Positions 1 through 10,368 of a stretch of DNA of 64,000 nucleotides are shown piece after piece (positions within the stretch are counted from its first letter, which is position 1; every line of letters starts with the position of its first letter). The notes beneath the pieces were generated by a model. That model did no database searches, was not told the DNA's origin, and saw only the letters and a program-made list of their open reading frames with translations. A program made the translations under genes and the position numbers. The DNA lies in assembly GCA_963848335.1 (NCBI GenBank), contig CAWKDD010000002.1:1-64000 (forward strand). The letters run 5' to 3'. This DNA is from Chersky-840 sp963848335 (GTDB lineage Bacteria > Actinomycetota > Acidimicrobiia > Acidimicrobiales > UBA8190).

Positions 1-1245
1 GTACCGGGCTGTCTCGGTCAACAGAGGCCGGCCCGGACCCTCGAGGAACGACCACCGGCCCGACCATGCGGCCAGCTGCCACGCCGCCCAGGACACGTCG
101 GCGGTGATGTGCTCCTCGAGCTCGCCGGTCCGAATGGCGATGACGTGACCGTGCCCGTCCATGCCGCTCCTGGGAGTGACGTCATTGCCCAGAGATGCCG
201 ACTCCCAGGGGAAGCGCGCCCCGCTCATGCCGAACGAGGTTGCCCGGTCCTTGGCTGCGGAAAGCCTGCGGATGCGGTATTCGAGTATGGCCCGGGCCGA
301 AGCCGGGTGGGTGGCTGCCATCACCGGCAGTACGAAGACGTCCGAATCCCAGAAGACGTGCCCTCCGTAGGCAGGGCCGGTCAGGCCCCGGGGACCCACC
401 GCGGCTTCACCCGATTCGCCCACCGAGGCCATGAGATGGAACAGCGCCAGCCGGACCGCCCTGGTCAGCTCGGGGTCGCCGACCACTTCGACGTCTGCGT
501 CGGCCCAGCGCGATGCCCACGCCGACTTCTGTTCGGCGAGAAGGCTGGGTGCGTCGCCCGGTGGAGTGGCGTCGTGCGGCGAAGGGGGGGGTGCAGGGCC
601 GTCAGTGCGCGGGTGGGCCCGCGCGTAGACGCCGACGCGGACGATTCCGAGGGTTCGCGATCCTTGCCGGTCCGGGAGCGCCTCCCGCTGCGTGCGCACA
701 ACCGAAGACACCTGACCACCGTACGTCGCTCGATCGGTAGCGGATTCGGGCTCGGGCTTGAAGATCGTGGCGAGGCCCTCCGCCACGAGCACGGTGGTCC
801 CGGGATGTTCGAGGCAGGACCAGCGGGCCGACCTCAGCTCCAGCCCGTCTTGCATTTCCACGTTCCGCCACAGCACGCCCGAACGAAGATCGAGCACGCG
901 CGTGCCCGCTGGAATCGCGCCCCGTATGGGCAACGTGGTCCAGGTGGGAATGGCGAGCATCGCCTCGGACCCGTCTTCGCGATGTTCATAGACACCGGCC
1001 ATGTAGACGCCGGGGAGGGAACCGACGCTCTCCTCCTCGAGGCTCCCCCTGGTCCCGGTGACACCGTCGGCCACCGTGAGCAGGCTCTCGTGGACCCGAA
1101 GCCTGGCCGGGCTGGTATCGGGCACGACGAGCATCCAGGGTGAAGGGTCGGAGCCGGGGAATTCGGAGAGGATCTGGATCACCTCCGAAGCGAGGCCCGG
1201 TCCTGACCCTCCGTCATTCGATGGCGGTGTCGGGCCATTCGCCAT
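1..1245 (-). CDS. Glycoside hydrolase family 65 protein, 3' part missing
   Basis: The minus strand is open from about 1434 down to the window edge. The first about 415 residues read as the N-terminal beta-sandwich and the start of the (alpha/alpha)6 barrel of GH65. That family phosphorolyses or hydrolyses alpha-glucosides such as maltose, trehalose and kojibiose. The motif GGHVFWDSDVFVLP near residue 295, a following FPWES, and EEHITAD are typical family landmarks; the last lies around the catalytic acid region. The C-terminal part lies outside the window. I chose ATG at 1245. A GTG sits directly before it and others lie further upstream in the same open frame, so the start is uncertain. Substrate cannot be told. 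The gene follows the P-type ATPase gene on the same strand. Confidence 0.8.
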   Translation of the reverse strand, partial: MANGPTPPSNDGGSGPGLASEVIQILSEFPGSDPSPWMLVVPDTSPARLRVHESLLTVADGVTGTRGSLEEESVGSLPGVYMAGVYEHREDGSEAMLAIPTWTTLPIRGAIPAGTRVLDLRSGVLWRNVEMQDGLELRSARWSCLEHPGTTVLVAEGLATIFKPEPESATDRATYGGQVSSVVRTQREALPDRQGSRTLGIVRVGVYARAHPRTDGPAPPPSPHDATPPGDAPSLLAEQKSAWASRWADADVEVVGDPELTRAVRLALFHLMASVGESGEAAVGPRGLTGPAYGGHVFWDSDVFVLPVMAATHPASARAILEYRIRRLSAAKDRATSFGMSGARFPWESASLGNDVTPRSGMDGHGHVIAIRTGELEEHITADVSWAAWQLAAWSGRWSFLEGPGRPLLTETARY

Positions 1246-1431
1246 CACGGTGATGATACGTGCGCGGTGCGCGAGCACCGGATGATCCTGCCCGATCGCC
1301 GCCGCACGGTCCGCTCGCCTGGCGGGTCGTACCACGAGCGCCCTGGCCCCAGGGCCTTGGTCCCCCTGCCGGCCGGCTGGCGGACCAAGTCGGGCTGGGG
1401 AGACAGGCCCGCCGGTGCGTGTCGCCGACGG

Positions 1432-4245
1432 TCAGTGCTGTCGGACAGGTTGGGCGGGCTCCGAATGTCTCGGTAAGGGCAACTCGGGTGCGGGGTGGTG
1501 GATGAAGCGAGAGGCACGCCGTCGGATCCGTCGCTCGAGCCGCTGGGCATGGGTGGACGGCGGCGGCGCCCTGTGAGGTTGGTGGACTCGGTAGAAGCGG
1601 GTCTTGGCCAGCTCGACCAGCAACAGGTAGACGAGGACCATTCCGACGAGAAGGAGGAAGAAGCTCGACGGCAGTGGTGTGAATCCCAGCAGCTCCGCCA
1701 ATCCCGTGTACGGCAGGATCGCACCCACCACGGCCGCGCCGGTCGGCACCAGCAACATGGCGATGCTGGGCCGGCTCCTGAAGAACGGGACCCGCCGCGT
1801 CCGTATCACGTACACGACGAGGGTCTGGGTGGCGATCGACTCGACGAACCAACCGGTCCGGAACTCGTTGTGTCCGGCATGGAGCACGGCGAGCATCACC
1901 CAGAAGGTGAGGAAGTCGAAGATCGAGCTCACGGGCCCGAATACCGACATGAAGCGCCGGATGAACCTCATGTCCCACGCTGCGGGCCGGGCGAGGGCCT
2001 CGGGGTCGACCCGGTCGGTCGGGATCACCAGCTGCCCTGCGTTGTACAGCAGGTTGTTGAGGAGGATCTGCGAAGGAAGCATGGGCAGGAACGACAGGAA
2101 CACGGAGGCTCCCGCCGCGCTGAACATGTTGCCGAAGTTCGAGGACGTGGCCATCAGGACGTATTTCATGGTGTTGGCGAAGATGCGCCGCCCCTCCATG
2201 ACCCCCTCCGCCAGCACTCCAAGGTCCTTGTCGAGCAGCACTACGTCGGCGGCCTCCTTGGCCACGTCCGTTGCCGAATCCACCGATATCCCGACATCGG
2301 CGTGATGCAACGCCACGGCGTCGTTGACCCCATCTCCCAGGAAGGCCACGTCCTTGCCCGTGCGCCGCGCCACTTTGATGATCCGCGACTTCTGATCGGG
2401 ACCGATCCGCGCGAACACCGTCGTGTTCGGGATGGCGGCCTCCAAGGCGTCGTCGTCGAGTGCCTCGACCTCAGTGCCGGTGAGCACCGCCGCGCACTCG
2501 ACGCCGATCTCCGAGCACACTTTCGCGGCCACCAAACCGTTGTCACCCGTGATGATCTTGACGATCACCCCCAGCCTTTCGAGCCGGGCGATGGAGGATC
2601 CGGCATCGGCTTTGGGCGGATCGGCGAAGGTGAGGAAGCCCTCCAGCGTCAGCCCTTGTTCCTCCGTGGCGGTGATGGTGGTGCGGCCGGCAAGCCGTCG
2701 GGTGGCCACTGCCACCACACGGGCCCCTTCGGAGAACAGCGTCTCCAGTACCGTTTGAGCACCCTCGGGGACCTTCTCGCAACGGTTGAGCACGGCCTCC
2801 GGAGCCCCCTTGGTGACGAGGAGAGGCTCGGCTCCGGTTTCGGTCACCAACACCGAGGCCAGCTGCCTCTCGTGGTCGAACGGAAGGATCGCAAGCCTCC
2901 GGTAGGCCGCCGCCGCGGTGGACACCTCCGTGCCCGCTGCCGACGCCGGCGCGGACCACAGTGCCTGGTCCAACGCGTTGCCCCCGACCGGTCCCTCGAT
3001 CGTCACTGCCGCTTCGTTACACAGCAGCCCGAGCACCAGCGGCCGGTGGCAGTCGTGACCGGCCGTGTCGAGTGCCCGTTCGAAGGAGATCGACCCCTCG
3101 GTGAGGGTGCCCGTCTTGTCGGTGAAGAGCAGCTCGATGTTGCCCAGATCCTCGATGGCGACCAAACGCTTCACGAGCACCTTCTTGGCCACGAGGGCTT
3201 TGGAGCCTGCCGAGAGGCTCACCGTCACGATGGCCGGCATCATCTCGGGAGCGATGCCCACCGCGATGGCCAACGAGAAGAGCAGGGCTTCGATCAGGGG
3301 CCGCGACAACGCCACGTTGACGATGAAGATGAAAGCCGTGAGCACGGCCGCCACTCCGAACAGGAATCGGGAGAAGCGCGACAGGCCGGCCTCGAAGGCG
3401 GTGTGGCCTTGCTTCTCGGCCAGCCCGGTGGCGATGCTGCCGAAGGCGGTGCGGGTCCCGGTTTCGACCACCACGCCGAGTCCCGAACCCTGGTGGACGA
3501 TGGTTCCCATGAACGCGCATCCCGGACGGTCTTGGGTCTGGCTCTCGACCACGGGTGCGATGGCCTTGGCCACGGGCATCGACTCCCCGGTCAGCAGGCC
3601 TTCGTCGCATTCGAGTTCGTCGACGGCGAGCAAGCGGAGATCGGCGGGCACGAGGGCGCCGATGCGCAGAGCCACCACGTCGCCGGGGACGAGCTCGGTC
3701 ACCGGGACCCGGCTCTCCCGTCCGTCTCTGCGAACCTCGGCTTCCTGTCGGATCTTGGCGCGCAGGGAAGCCATGGCCGCTTCCGCCCGGTACTCGTTGA
3801 AGAAACCCAGCCCCACGCTCAGGGCGACGATCACGGCGATGATGGCGGCATTCGTGCCTCCGCCGGTCAGCCCCGACACGAGAGCCGCGCCCAGCAGCAG
3901 AATCAGGATCGGGTTCCGGACCTGACGGAACAGGACGGTGGTGGCATGGACCCGGTGGGTACCGAGCGTGTTCGACCCGAACCGTTGCAGCCGTTGCGCC
4001 ACGTCCTGGGACGACAGGCCCTCGGCGCCACTTCCCAGGCGTACGAGCACTGCCTCGGGAGCGAGACCCGCGGCGCCGGCCAGGTCCAGCTCCCCGGCCG
4101 GTGCGTGTTCGACCACGGCCATCGGGTCGGCGTTGTCCCTGGAGCGCAAGGCCACGAGGGCATCAAGTCTCCCATGCCCGACTGACCAGGAGAGCCATCG
4201 CACCCCGGACCGGGGCCCGAGGTCCGGATCGGGCAGCTCGACCAC
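1432..4245 (-). CDS. mgtA: Magnesium-translocating type P-type ATPase (MgtA/MgtB-like)
   Basis: About 937 residues, the usual size of P-type IIIB ATPases, which import Mg2+ across the cytoplasmic membrane using ATP. Seen in order: an N-terminal cytosolic segment, a first pair of membrane helices (about residues 105-150), the actuator loop with TGES near 218, another membrane pair, the phosphorylation motif DKTGTLTEG near 375, the nucleotide-binding domain, the hinge motif GDGVND near 636, and a hydrophobic C-terminal third with further helices. The start at 4245 is GTG. An ATG at 4122 (MAVVEHAPAG) fits the family N-terminus at least as well. The C-terminal tail is Arg/His/Pro-rich and unusual. 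The neighbouring L,D-transpeptidase gene is divergent. I saw no Mg2+ riboswitch-like leader. Ion specificity is inferred from family only. Confidence 0.85.
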   Translation of the reverse strand: MVELPDPDLGPRSGVRWLSWSVGHGRLDALVALRSRDNADPMAVVEHAPAGELDLAGAAGLAPEAVLVRLGSGAEGLSSQDVAQRLQRFGSNTLGTHRVHATTVLFRQVRNPILILLLGAALVSGLTGGGTNAAIIAVIVALSVGLGFFNEYRAEAAMASLRAKIRQEAEVRRDGRESRVPVTELVPGDVVALRIGALVPADLRLLAVDELECDEGLLTGESMPVAKAIAPVVESQTQDRPGCAFMGTIVHQGSGLGVVVETGTRTAFGSIATGLAEKQGHTAFEAGLSRFSRFLFGVAAVLTAFIFIVNVALSRPLIEALLFSLAIAVGIAPEMMPAIVTVSLSAGSKALVAKKVLVKRLVAIEDLGNIELLFTDKTGTLTEGSISFERALDTAGHDCHRPLVLGLLCNEAAVTIEGPVGGNALDQALWSAPASAAGTEVSTAAAAYRRLAILPFDHERQLASVLVTETGAEPLLVTKGAPEAVLNRCEKVPEGAQTVLETLFSEGARVVAVATRRLAGRTTITATEEQGLTLEGFLTFADPPKADAGSSIARLERLGVIVKIITGDNGLVAAKVCSEIGVECAAVLTGTEVEALDDDALEAAIPNTTVFARIGPDQKSRIIKVARRTGKDVAFLGDGVNDAVALHHADVGISVDSATDVAKEAADVVLLDKDLGVLAEGVMEGRRIFANTMKYVLMATSSNFGNMFSAAGASVFLSFLPMLPSQILLNNLLYNAGQLVIPTDRVDPEALARPAAWDMRFIRRFMSVFGPVSSIFDFLTFWVMLAVLHAGHNEFRTGWFVESIATQTLVVYVIRTRRVPFFRSRPSIAMLLVPTGAAVVGAILPYTGLAELLGFTPLPSSFFLLLVGMVLVYLLLVELAKTRFYRVHQPHRAPPPSTHAQRLERRIRRRASRFIHHPAPELPLPRHSEPAQPVRQH

Positions 4246-4398
4246 GGGATGTGGGTCGTCCTGGGTTGCTGAAGCTGTTGGTGGGCCACGAGTGACTACT
4301 CTCGACAGCGGCTTTCCTCTTACCGCCCGCTCAACTCAACGCCCGTGCGACGCAGTGGTCGGGATCGAACCGTGCCCCTGCCTCGATCTCCAGGAGCC

Positions 4399-5577
4399 AT
4401 GCCCGAATACCGCATACTCGTCCCCCAGCCCAGACCACATCGAAGGGCCTGGGTAGCCGTGATCGTCTCCGTAGTCGTCCTGGCCGCCGGCGCCGGGGCG
4501 TTCGTGGCTTGGAAGCACAGCCGGGACGCTCGGAACCTCTCGCAGTCCCGGTCTCACGACGGGGGCAAGAACGAGATAGCTGCGAAATCGCTCTCCGTCG
4601 TTTCCACCGTGCCCGCCACGGGCGCCACCGACGTCCCTTCCGATCAGGTGGTCACCGTTCGCCTCTCCGAGCCGATGGCCGGCACGACCGGCATGCCGAC
4701 GTTCGACCCTCCGGTGGACGGGCAGTGGGTCAAGACCGGTCCCAAATCGCTGTCGTTCAAGGCGACGGCTCCGTTCCTTCCCACGAGCACGGAAACCCTC
4801 GTCATCCCTTCCGGGTCGGCCGGCCCCCGCAGTACGGGCGGATTGCGCCTCGCCCAGCCTGTCACCATCACCTTCTCGGTGGCCCAGGCCAGCACCGAGC
4901 GGCTCCAGCAGCTGCTGGCCCAGTTGGACTACCTCCCCTTGGCGTTCACCCCGACCGGGCCCGCCAGCTCCCCCACGGAGGAGACGACTGCGCAGCCCGG
5001 CTCGTTCGCCTGGCGCTGGCCCAACTCCCCACCCTCGCTCGTGGCGCTGTGGACCGAGGGCTATCAGAACGTGATCACGAAGGGCGCCGTCATGAACTTC
5101 GAGAACCAGAACGGCCTCGTGGTCGACGGGTTGGCCGGACCGCGAGTGTGGTCAGCGCTGCTGACCGACGTCGCCACGGCGAAGGTGGACGCCGACCCCT
5201 ACACCTACGTGTTCGTGTCCAAAGCGCTTCCAGAAGCATTGACGGTCTTCGAGAATGGCGCCCCGGTGCTGACCAACATTCCTGTGAACACCGGTGCACC
5301 GGGTGCGGATACCGTCGACGGGACCTTCCCGGTATTCGAACACGTCACCAGCTCGCGCATGGTGGGCACCAATCCCGACGGCACGAAGTACGACGACCCC
5401 AACGTCCCTTGGGCCAGCTACTTCAACGGTGGGGACGCCTTGCACGGGTTCGTGCGAGCGAACTACGGCTTCCCTCAGAGCAACGGGTGTGTCGAGATGA
5501 GGATCTCGGATGCCGCCAAGGTATGGCCTTTGGCACCCATCGGCACCTTGGTCACCGTGGTCGGCCCTGCTTCGTAG
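4399..5577 (+). CDS. L,D-transpeptidase (YkuD) with Ig-like and peptidoglycan-binding domains
   Basis: Predicted 392-residue cell-wall enzyme that forms 3-3 peptidoglycan crosslinks or anchors proteins to the wall. A single N-terminal membrane helix (about residues 15-38) places it outside the membrane. It is followed by a bacterial Ig-like domain beginning STVPATGATDVPSDQ, then a segment around GAVMNFENQNGLVVDG resembling a PG_binding_1 repeat. The C-terminal YkuD domain carries the catalytic signature, with His in LHGFVRANYG (about 349) and SNGCVEM with the nucleophilic Cys at about 364. The open frame begins at 4345, but ATG at 4399 (MPEYRILVPQ) puts the membrane helix close to the N-terminus and has CAGGAG just ahead. 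It faces the ABC permease gene with only 7 bp between stop codons. Confidence 0.88.
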   Translation: MPEYRILVPQPRPHRRAWVAVIVSVVVLAAGAGAFVAWKHSRDARNLSQSRSHDGGKNEIAAKSLSVVSTVPATGATDVPSDQVVTVRLSEPMAGTTGMPTFDPPVDGQWVKTGPKSLSFKATAPFLPTSTETLVIPSGSAGPRSTGGLRLAQPVTITFSVAQASTERLQQLLAQLDYLPLAFTPTGPASSPTEETTAQPGSFAWRWPNSPPSLVALWTEGYQNVITKGAVMNFENQNGLVVDGLAGPRVWSALLTDVATAKVDADPYTYVFVSKALPEALTVFENGAPVLTNIPVNTGAPGADTVDGTFPVFEHVTSSRMVGTNPDGTKYDDPNVPWASYFNGGDALHGFVRANYGFPQSNGCVEMRISDAAKVWPLAPIGTLVTVVGPAS

Positions 5578-5584
5578 CTCGAGC

Positions 5585-7258
5585 TCACTCGCCTTGCAGG
5601 TCCCGGTGTCTGAGGGCGAGGTCACCGAGGACGGCGCTCACCGCCCCGACGGCGACCATGATTCCCCCCGTCCCCCAGTTCGGGGGCACCGCGGGAGCCG
5701 TCGACATCTGATGAAAGACCGATGTGTCGAGGACCCAGTGGTTGACGGCACCCACCCCGCCGACGATCTCGACCAGCAACGACCACGTCAAGACACCGTA
5801 GGTGGCGACCGACGTGGCCCGAGGCCACGTCCCCAGGACGAGCGCTCCGATACCGAGGATGCAGATGGCCGGCGGGGCAGTGTTCAGACCCGCGCTCATC
5901 ATCGTCGTGAATCGCACCCCGGCATGCTCGCTGGCGGAGCCGAACCAGGTGAAGAGGCCGGCCACCACCCCACCTGTCACGGCGAGCAACGCGGCGGTCA
6001 CGAATCTGTCGTAGAACCACGACGAGCGCGAATAGGGCCGGACGACGATGTGCTCGAGGTGTCCCGTGGACTCCTCGGTGCGCGCCGCCGCGACCTGGCC
6101 TGCTGCACCGAAGCTGACCAGTAGGGCGACGATGAGGAACGAGATCCCGAGGTAGGCGTCGGTGCCCGTTCCCCGCGCCCCGAGGCGCCCCAGCACCTGT
6201 GTGACCGACGACCCCGAGATGGTCGCGCCGGCGGCTTTCGCCACCAGTCCGAGGAGCAGGCCCGACGCGGCGATGGCGACGCCCCATCCGATGACAGTGG
6301 ACCGGACAAGGCGAATCGTGAGCCCCGCGGGGCCCGACAGCAGGCGCAGATGCGGCCTGCTCGTCGACCGGTCCGGCAGCGTGCTCGCCCCGAGGTCGCG
6401 GGCGCCGGCCAGATGTGCGGCAACGGTGCAGGTCACGACGCTGAAGCCGAAGATCGGCACGAGGGCCAGAGGACGGGGTGCGGTCAGGGGCCGGAGCTCC
6501 TCCACCCACCCCAGCGGGGATGCCCAGCGCACCCAGTGAAGGCCGATCCCGGAGTCGGCGACCAGCCGCAGGCCGTAGCTCACGCCCAGCACGGCCGCCG
6601 CGTAGGTGGCCGCCTGACGGCGCGTGGCCGCCAGCTGGCTGGTGAGCGCTCCCACGGCAAGGAACATGACCGCGCTCGACACGAGGGCGAGTGCGAAGAA
6701 GAGCGCCGGCGCGGCGCCGATCCCGACCTTGGAGCTGTGCCCTGTGACGGCCGTGATGAGGGCCGTGATGGCCCACAACGTGACAACCCCGGCTCCGAGC
6801 CCGCCGATGGCCTGGGTGGCGGCTCCCCTGCGCGTGGTCTGACCGGCCAGCAGGAGCTCCCATCGGCCGGAGTCCTCCTCGCCCCGCATGAGCCTCGTAC
6901 TCGTCAACAGCCCCCATACGGCACCGATGATGGTGAGTGTCATGGACACCTTGAACACGGTGAAGCCGGCAACCGTCTGGAGCTTGGTGGCGGGACCGAA
7001 AAGAGCGCTCGTGGCGTTGTTGGAACCGAACGCCGCCTCGAGGTGTCGCCGTTGGGTCTGCGTCTTGTAGAACGACGTATAGCTCAAGGCTGATGACGCC
7101 ACGAAGATGCCGAAGATGTAGCCCCAGAGCACTCCGGATCGGACCGCCTTCCGGGCCGATGTGCGGGCGACGACCGTCTGGGAGGGCCAGGGGGTCGGTC
7201 CCGGGACACTCACCGCGGCTTCGGTGTTCATCAGCGGACCTGGGGCCGGCGAGCTCAC
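5585..7258 (-). CDS. ABC-2 type exporter permease, large two-part form
   Basis: 557-residue integral membrane protein with about twelve hydrophobic segments, in two halves that look alike. Size and layout match the actinobacterial permeases annotated as putative exporters of polyketide antibiotics. It should form the membrane channel for the ATPase encoded immediately upstream. The ATPase stop codon (TAG) ends at 7259 and this GTG starts at 7258, so the two genes abut and are surely co-transcribed. An in-frame ATG nine codons later (7231) is an alternative start. The substrate is unknown; drug or lipid export is an inference from the family. Confidence 0.8.
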   Translation of the reverse strand: MSSPAPGPLMNTEAAVSVPGPTPWPSQTVVARTSARKAVRSGVLWGYIFGIFVASSALSYTSFYKTQTQRRHLEAAFGSNNATSALFGPATKLQTVAGFTVFKVSMTLTIIGAVWGLLTSTRLMRGEEDSGRWELLLAGQTTRRGAATQAIGGLGAGVVTLWAITALITAVTGHSSKVGIGAAPALFFALALVSSAVMFLAVGALTSQLAATRRQAATYAAAVLGVSYGLRLVADSGIGLHWVRWASPLGWVEELRPLTAPRPLALVPIFGFSVVTCTVAAHLAGARDLGASTLPDRSTSRPHLRLLSGPAGLTIRLVRSTVIGWGVAIAASGLLLGLVAKAAGATISGSSVTQVLGRLGARGTGTDAYLGISFLIVALLVSFGAAGQVAAARTEESTGHLEHIVVRPYSRSSWFYDRFVTAALLAVTGGVVAGLFTWFGSASEHAGVRFTTMMSAGLNTAPPAICILGIGALVLGTWPRATSVATYGVLTWSLLVEIVGGVGAVNHWVLDTSVFHQMSTAPAVPPNWGTGGIMVAVGAVSAVLGDLALRHRDLQGE

Positions 7259-8152
7259 CTAGGCAACGTTGCCGGTGTCGTATATGGCCAGGAAGAGCTC
7301 CTCGAGCGACGGCTCCCGGCTCAGGAGCTCGGTCACGCCCGAGGCCGCCAAGACCCCGAGCAAGGGTTGGATGCTGCCGCGCACCTGCATGCGCACGACG
7401 TTCCCGTCGGTTTGTACCGCACTGACCCCGGGTACGCCGGCCAGGTCGGGGATCGGACCGTCGAACCTCGCCTCCACGGTGAGGGCGGAGAGGTGGCGCA
7501 TCTCGGCCAGCGTCCCCATCTCGATCAATCGTCCGTCGCGCAGGATTCCCACCTTGTCACACAGCGCCTCGACCTCGCTCAGGATGTGCGAGGAGAGGAA
7601 CACCGTCTGGCCGCGTTCTTTCGCCTCGTGAATGCAGTGACGGAACGCCTGCTCCATGAGCGGGTCCAGGCCTCCGGTCGGTTCGTCGAGGACCAGGAGG
7701 TCCGGCCGAGCCATGAGCGCGGCGATCAGGATGATCTTCTGGCGATTTCCCTTGGAGTAGGCGCGAACCTTCTTCGACGGGTCGAGGTCGAAGCGGGCGA
7801 TCAGCTCTTGGCGATAGGGCTCGTCCACCTGACCTTGAACCCGGCCCAGCAGGTGGAGGGTCTCCGCGCCCGTGAGCGAAGGCCACAAGTTGGCCTCGCC
7901 GGCAACGTAGGCGAGGCGTCGATGGGCTTCGACAGGTCGTTGCTGGCAGTCGATCCCGAAGATCTCGCCGCGACCCGAGGTGGGTCGGATCAAGCCGAGA
8001 AGCAGCCGGATTGTCGTGGTCTTTCCCGCCCCGTTGGGGCCGAGATACCCCACCACCTCACCCGGGAGAATCTCGAGGCTCAGGTCGTCGAGGGCGTCGA
8101 CATCGCCGTAGCGCTTGGTCAGCCCCTCGGTCCGAATCGCTGTGGTCCCCAT
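7259..8152 (-). CDS. ABC transporter ATP-binding protein
   Basis: 297 residues, an ABC-type ATPase of the drug-export (CcmA/DrrA-like) group. Walker A GPNGAGKTT lies near residue 40. The signature loop is degenerate, YSKGNRQK near 137, where most family members have SGG or SKGM. Walker B plus D-loop read LLVLDEPTGGLDP near 155-167, and the H-loop is in FLSSHILSE. The roughly 80-residue C-terminal extension is usual for exporters of this type. First gene of a two-gene operon with the permease directly downstream. The ATG start follows a 217-bp intergenic region shared with divergent ftsH. Confidence 0.88.
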   Translation of the reverse strand: MGTTAIRTEGLTKRYGDVDALDDLSLEILPGEVVGYLGPNGAGKTTTIRLLLGLIRPTSGRGEIFGIDCQQRPVEAHRRLAYVAGEANLWPSLTGAETLHLLGRVQGQVDEPYRQELIARFDLDPSKKVRAYSKGNRQKIILIAALMARPDLLVLDEPTGGLDPLMEQAFRHCIHEAKERGQTVFLSSHILSEVEALCDKVGILRDGRLIEMGTLAEMRHLSALTVEARFDGPIPDLAGVPGVSAVQTDGNVVRMQVRGSIQPLLGVLAASGVTELLSREPSLEELFLAIYDTGNVA

Positions 8153-8369
8153 CGGGCGTGGCCTCCTGCTCCCTGCTCATGGCGAAACTACTCCAGGGGC
8201 GCGACGGCGCCGTTCAGCAGCAGGCGGCACCGCAACGGGTGCACCGCACGATGCGATGCGCGGACCGTGGCCGCAGTACCCTTTCAGACCACGACGCCCT
8301 CCTGAGCGAGTTCAGCCTCGGTTGCAGGCCGGGATGTCGGATCGGATTTTCGACACCCGAGGGAAGACC

Positions 8370-10368
8370 ATGACCAAGCAGGCCACTCCGCCCCCGACCA
8401 GCGACAAGGGTGTGCCGACGGCGCCTCCGCCCGCCCCGGCGTGGCGCCACTATCTGTGGCTCGTCGCCATCGCCATCTTCATCGTCCTTTATTTCATCCT
8501 CCCCACGACACAGGGCCAGAAGCAGGTCACGCTCAATTACTCACAGTTCCTTCACGACGTGTCGGCCCACAAGGTGAAGACGGTCACCATCCAGTCGGGC
8601 GGGAGCGCGACCGGCACCTTGACCAATTCCAAGCAGTACACGACCGTGATCCCGGCGCAGGCCGGCGAGGCGTTCCTGAACGACCTGCAGAAGTCGAATG
8701 TTCAGATCACGGCGCAGACCAGTGGCACCTCCTTCGGCACGGAAGTGCTGTCATGGTTGATCCTGCTTCTCCCCTTCGTCATCCTCGGCTACCTGTGGTG
8801 GCGGCTGTCGAAGGGGGCCGCGGGGCGCATGCAAGGGGCGCTCGGGGTAGGCCGGGCAAAGGCGAAGGTCTTCGACGAAGAGCGACCGAAGACGACCTTC
8901 GCCGACGTGGCGGGGTACGAGGGTGCCAAGCTCGAGATCCGCGAAGTGGTGGACTTCCTGCAGGCACCCCGAGCGCTATGCACGGGCCGGCGCCATGGCG
9001 CCACGAGGCATCTTGATGGTGGGCCCTCCCGGCACAGGCAAGACCCTCCTGGCCCGGGCGGTGGCAGGTGAGGCGGACGTCCCGTTCTTCTCGGTCACCG
9101 GCTCCAGCTTCGTCGAGATGTTCGTCGGCGTGGGGGCGGCCCGCGTCCGCGACTTGTTCGACGAGGCCCGCAAGCGGGCCCCGGCCATCATCTTCGTCGA
9201 CGAGATCGACGCCATCGGCCAGCGTCGGGGCGGAGCGGGAGTGGTCGTCTCCAACGACGAGCGCGAGCAGACCCTGAACCAGCTCTTGGCCGAGATGGAC
9301 GGCTTCGACCCGGCGACCGGCATCGTGGTCCTCGCCGCCACCAACCGGCCGGAGATCCTCGACCCGGCGCTGCTCCGGCCCGGACGGTTCGACCGGCAGG
9401 TGACGATCCCGCTGCCGACCCTGTCCGAGCGCCTCGCCATCTTGCAGGTGCACTCACGGGACAAGCGCCTCGACGACACCGTGGATCTGGCCACGGTGGC
9501 CAGGGGGACGCCCGGTTTCTCGGGGGCGGACCTCGCGAACCTGGTCAACGAGGCTGCCATCGTGGCGGTGCGGGCGGATCGGGAGGTGCTCACCGCCATG
9601 GACTTCGACGAAGCCCGCGACCGGATCATCCTGGGCCGGCGCGAGGGCTCGAACGTGCTGCTCCCCGACGAGAAGCACGCTGTTGCCGTCCACGAATCGG
9701 GGCACGCGCTCGTCGCCGCGTTCTCGGACAAGGCCGATCCCATCGCCAAGGTCACGATCCTTCCGGCCGGCCAGGCGCTCGGTGTCACCGAGCAGCTCCC
9801 CCTCGTCGAGCGGCACCTCTACGGCGAGGACTACCTCTACGACACCCTGGCGGTCCTCCTCGGAGGACGCGCCGGCGAGCTCGTCGTACTCGGGCAGGGA
9901 TCGACCGGCGCCGCCAACGACCTGGCCAAGGCGACGGACATGGCGACCAGGATGGTGCGGGAGTTCGGCCTCTCCTCAGCCGTTGGGCCCGTGGGCTATC
10001 CCTCGGGAGGTTCGGTCTTCCTGGGGGGCGAGGGCCAGGCCTTCTCGAGCCGGCCATTTGCCGAGAAGACCCAGTCGACCATCGACACCGAGGTGGCGCG
10101 AATGCTCCGCGACGCCGAACAACGGGCCGTCGACGTGCTCAAGGAGCATCGTGACGTTCTCGACTCCCTGGTGCAGCTGCTCATCGCCAACGAGACGGTC
10201 GACGGCTCCCAGGTCTATGCGCTTGCCGGTCTCCCCGAGCCGGTGACCACAGGTGGAATGACGATGGCGCCGGACCGGGCCAGCACGGTCAAGCGCGAAC
10301 CGGTCGGAACGAGGTCGGCCAAGGCTGCCAGCGACACCAGTCGTGAGCACCACCGCGCCGATTCCTGA
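8370..10368 (+). CDS. ftsH: ATP-dependent zinc metalloprotease FtsH, frame broken by one extra base
   Basis: Membrane-anchored AAA protease that degrades unassembled or damaged membrane proteins. The first frame gives MTKQATPPP, two membrane helices (about residues 25-45 and 115-135) with an extracytoplasmic domain between, then the AAA start. It fails after VVDFLQ. Another frame resumes with HPERYARAGA, so one base is extra at 8963-8964. Beyond it are Walker A GPPGTGKT, Walker B IIFVDEIDAIG, the second region of homology, and the zinc site HESGH (codons at 9691-9705). Repaired length is 665 residues, normal for FtsH. ATG 8370 has a GAGGGAAG ribosome site; ATG 8334 is an alternative. It ends base-to-base against the ppk2 stop codon. 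Because all active-site parts are intact, I take the frameshift as a likely sequence error. Confidence 0.88.

Noticed and set aside
1495..4185. Long plus-strand open frame of 896 codons opposite mgtA
   Set aside because: Amino acid content is His/Gly/Arg/Asp-rich with no domain; the minus strand encodes a full P-ATPase. Typical GC-rich antisense shadow.
4246..4398. Mg2+ riboswitch ahead of mgtA
   Set aside because: No recognisable ykoK-type or mgtA-leader pattern in the short gap to the divergent gene.
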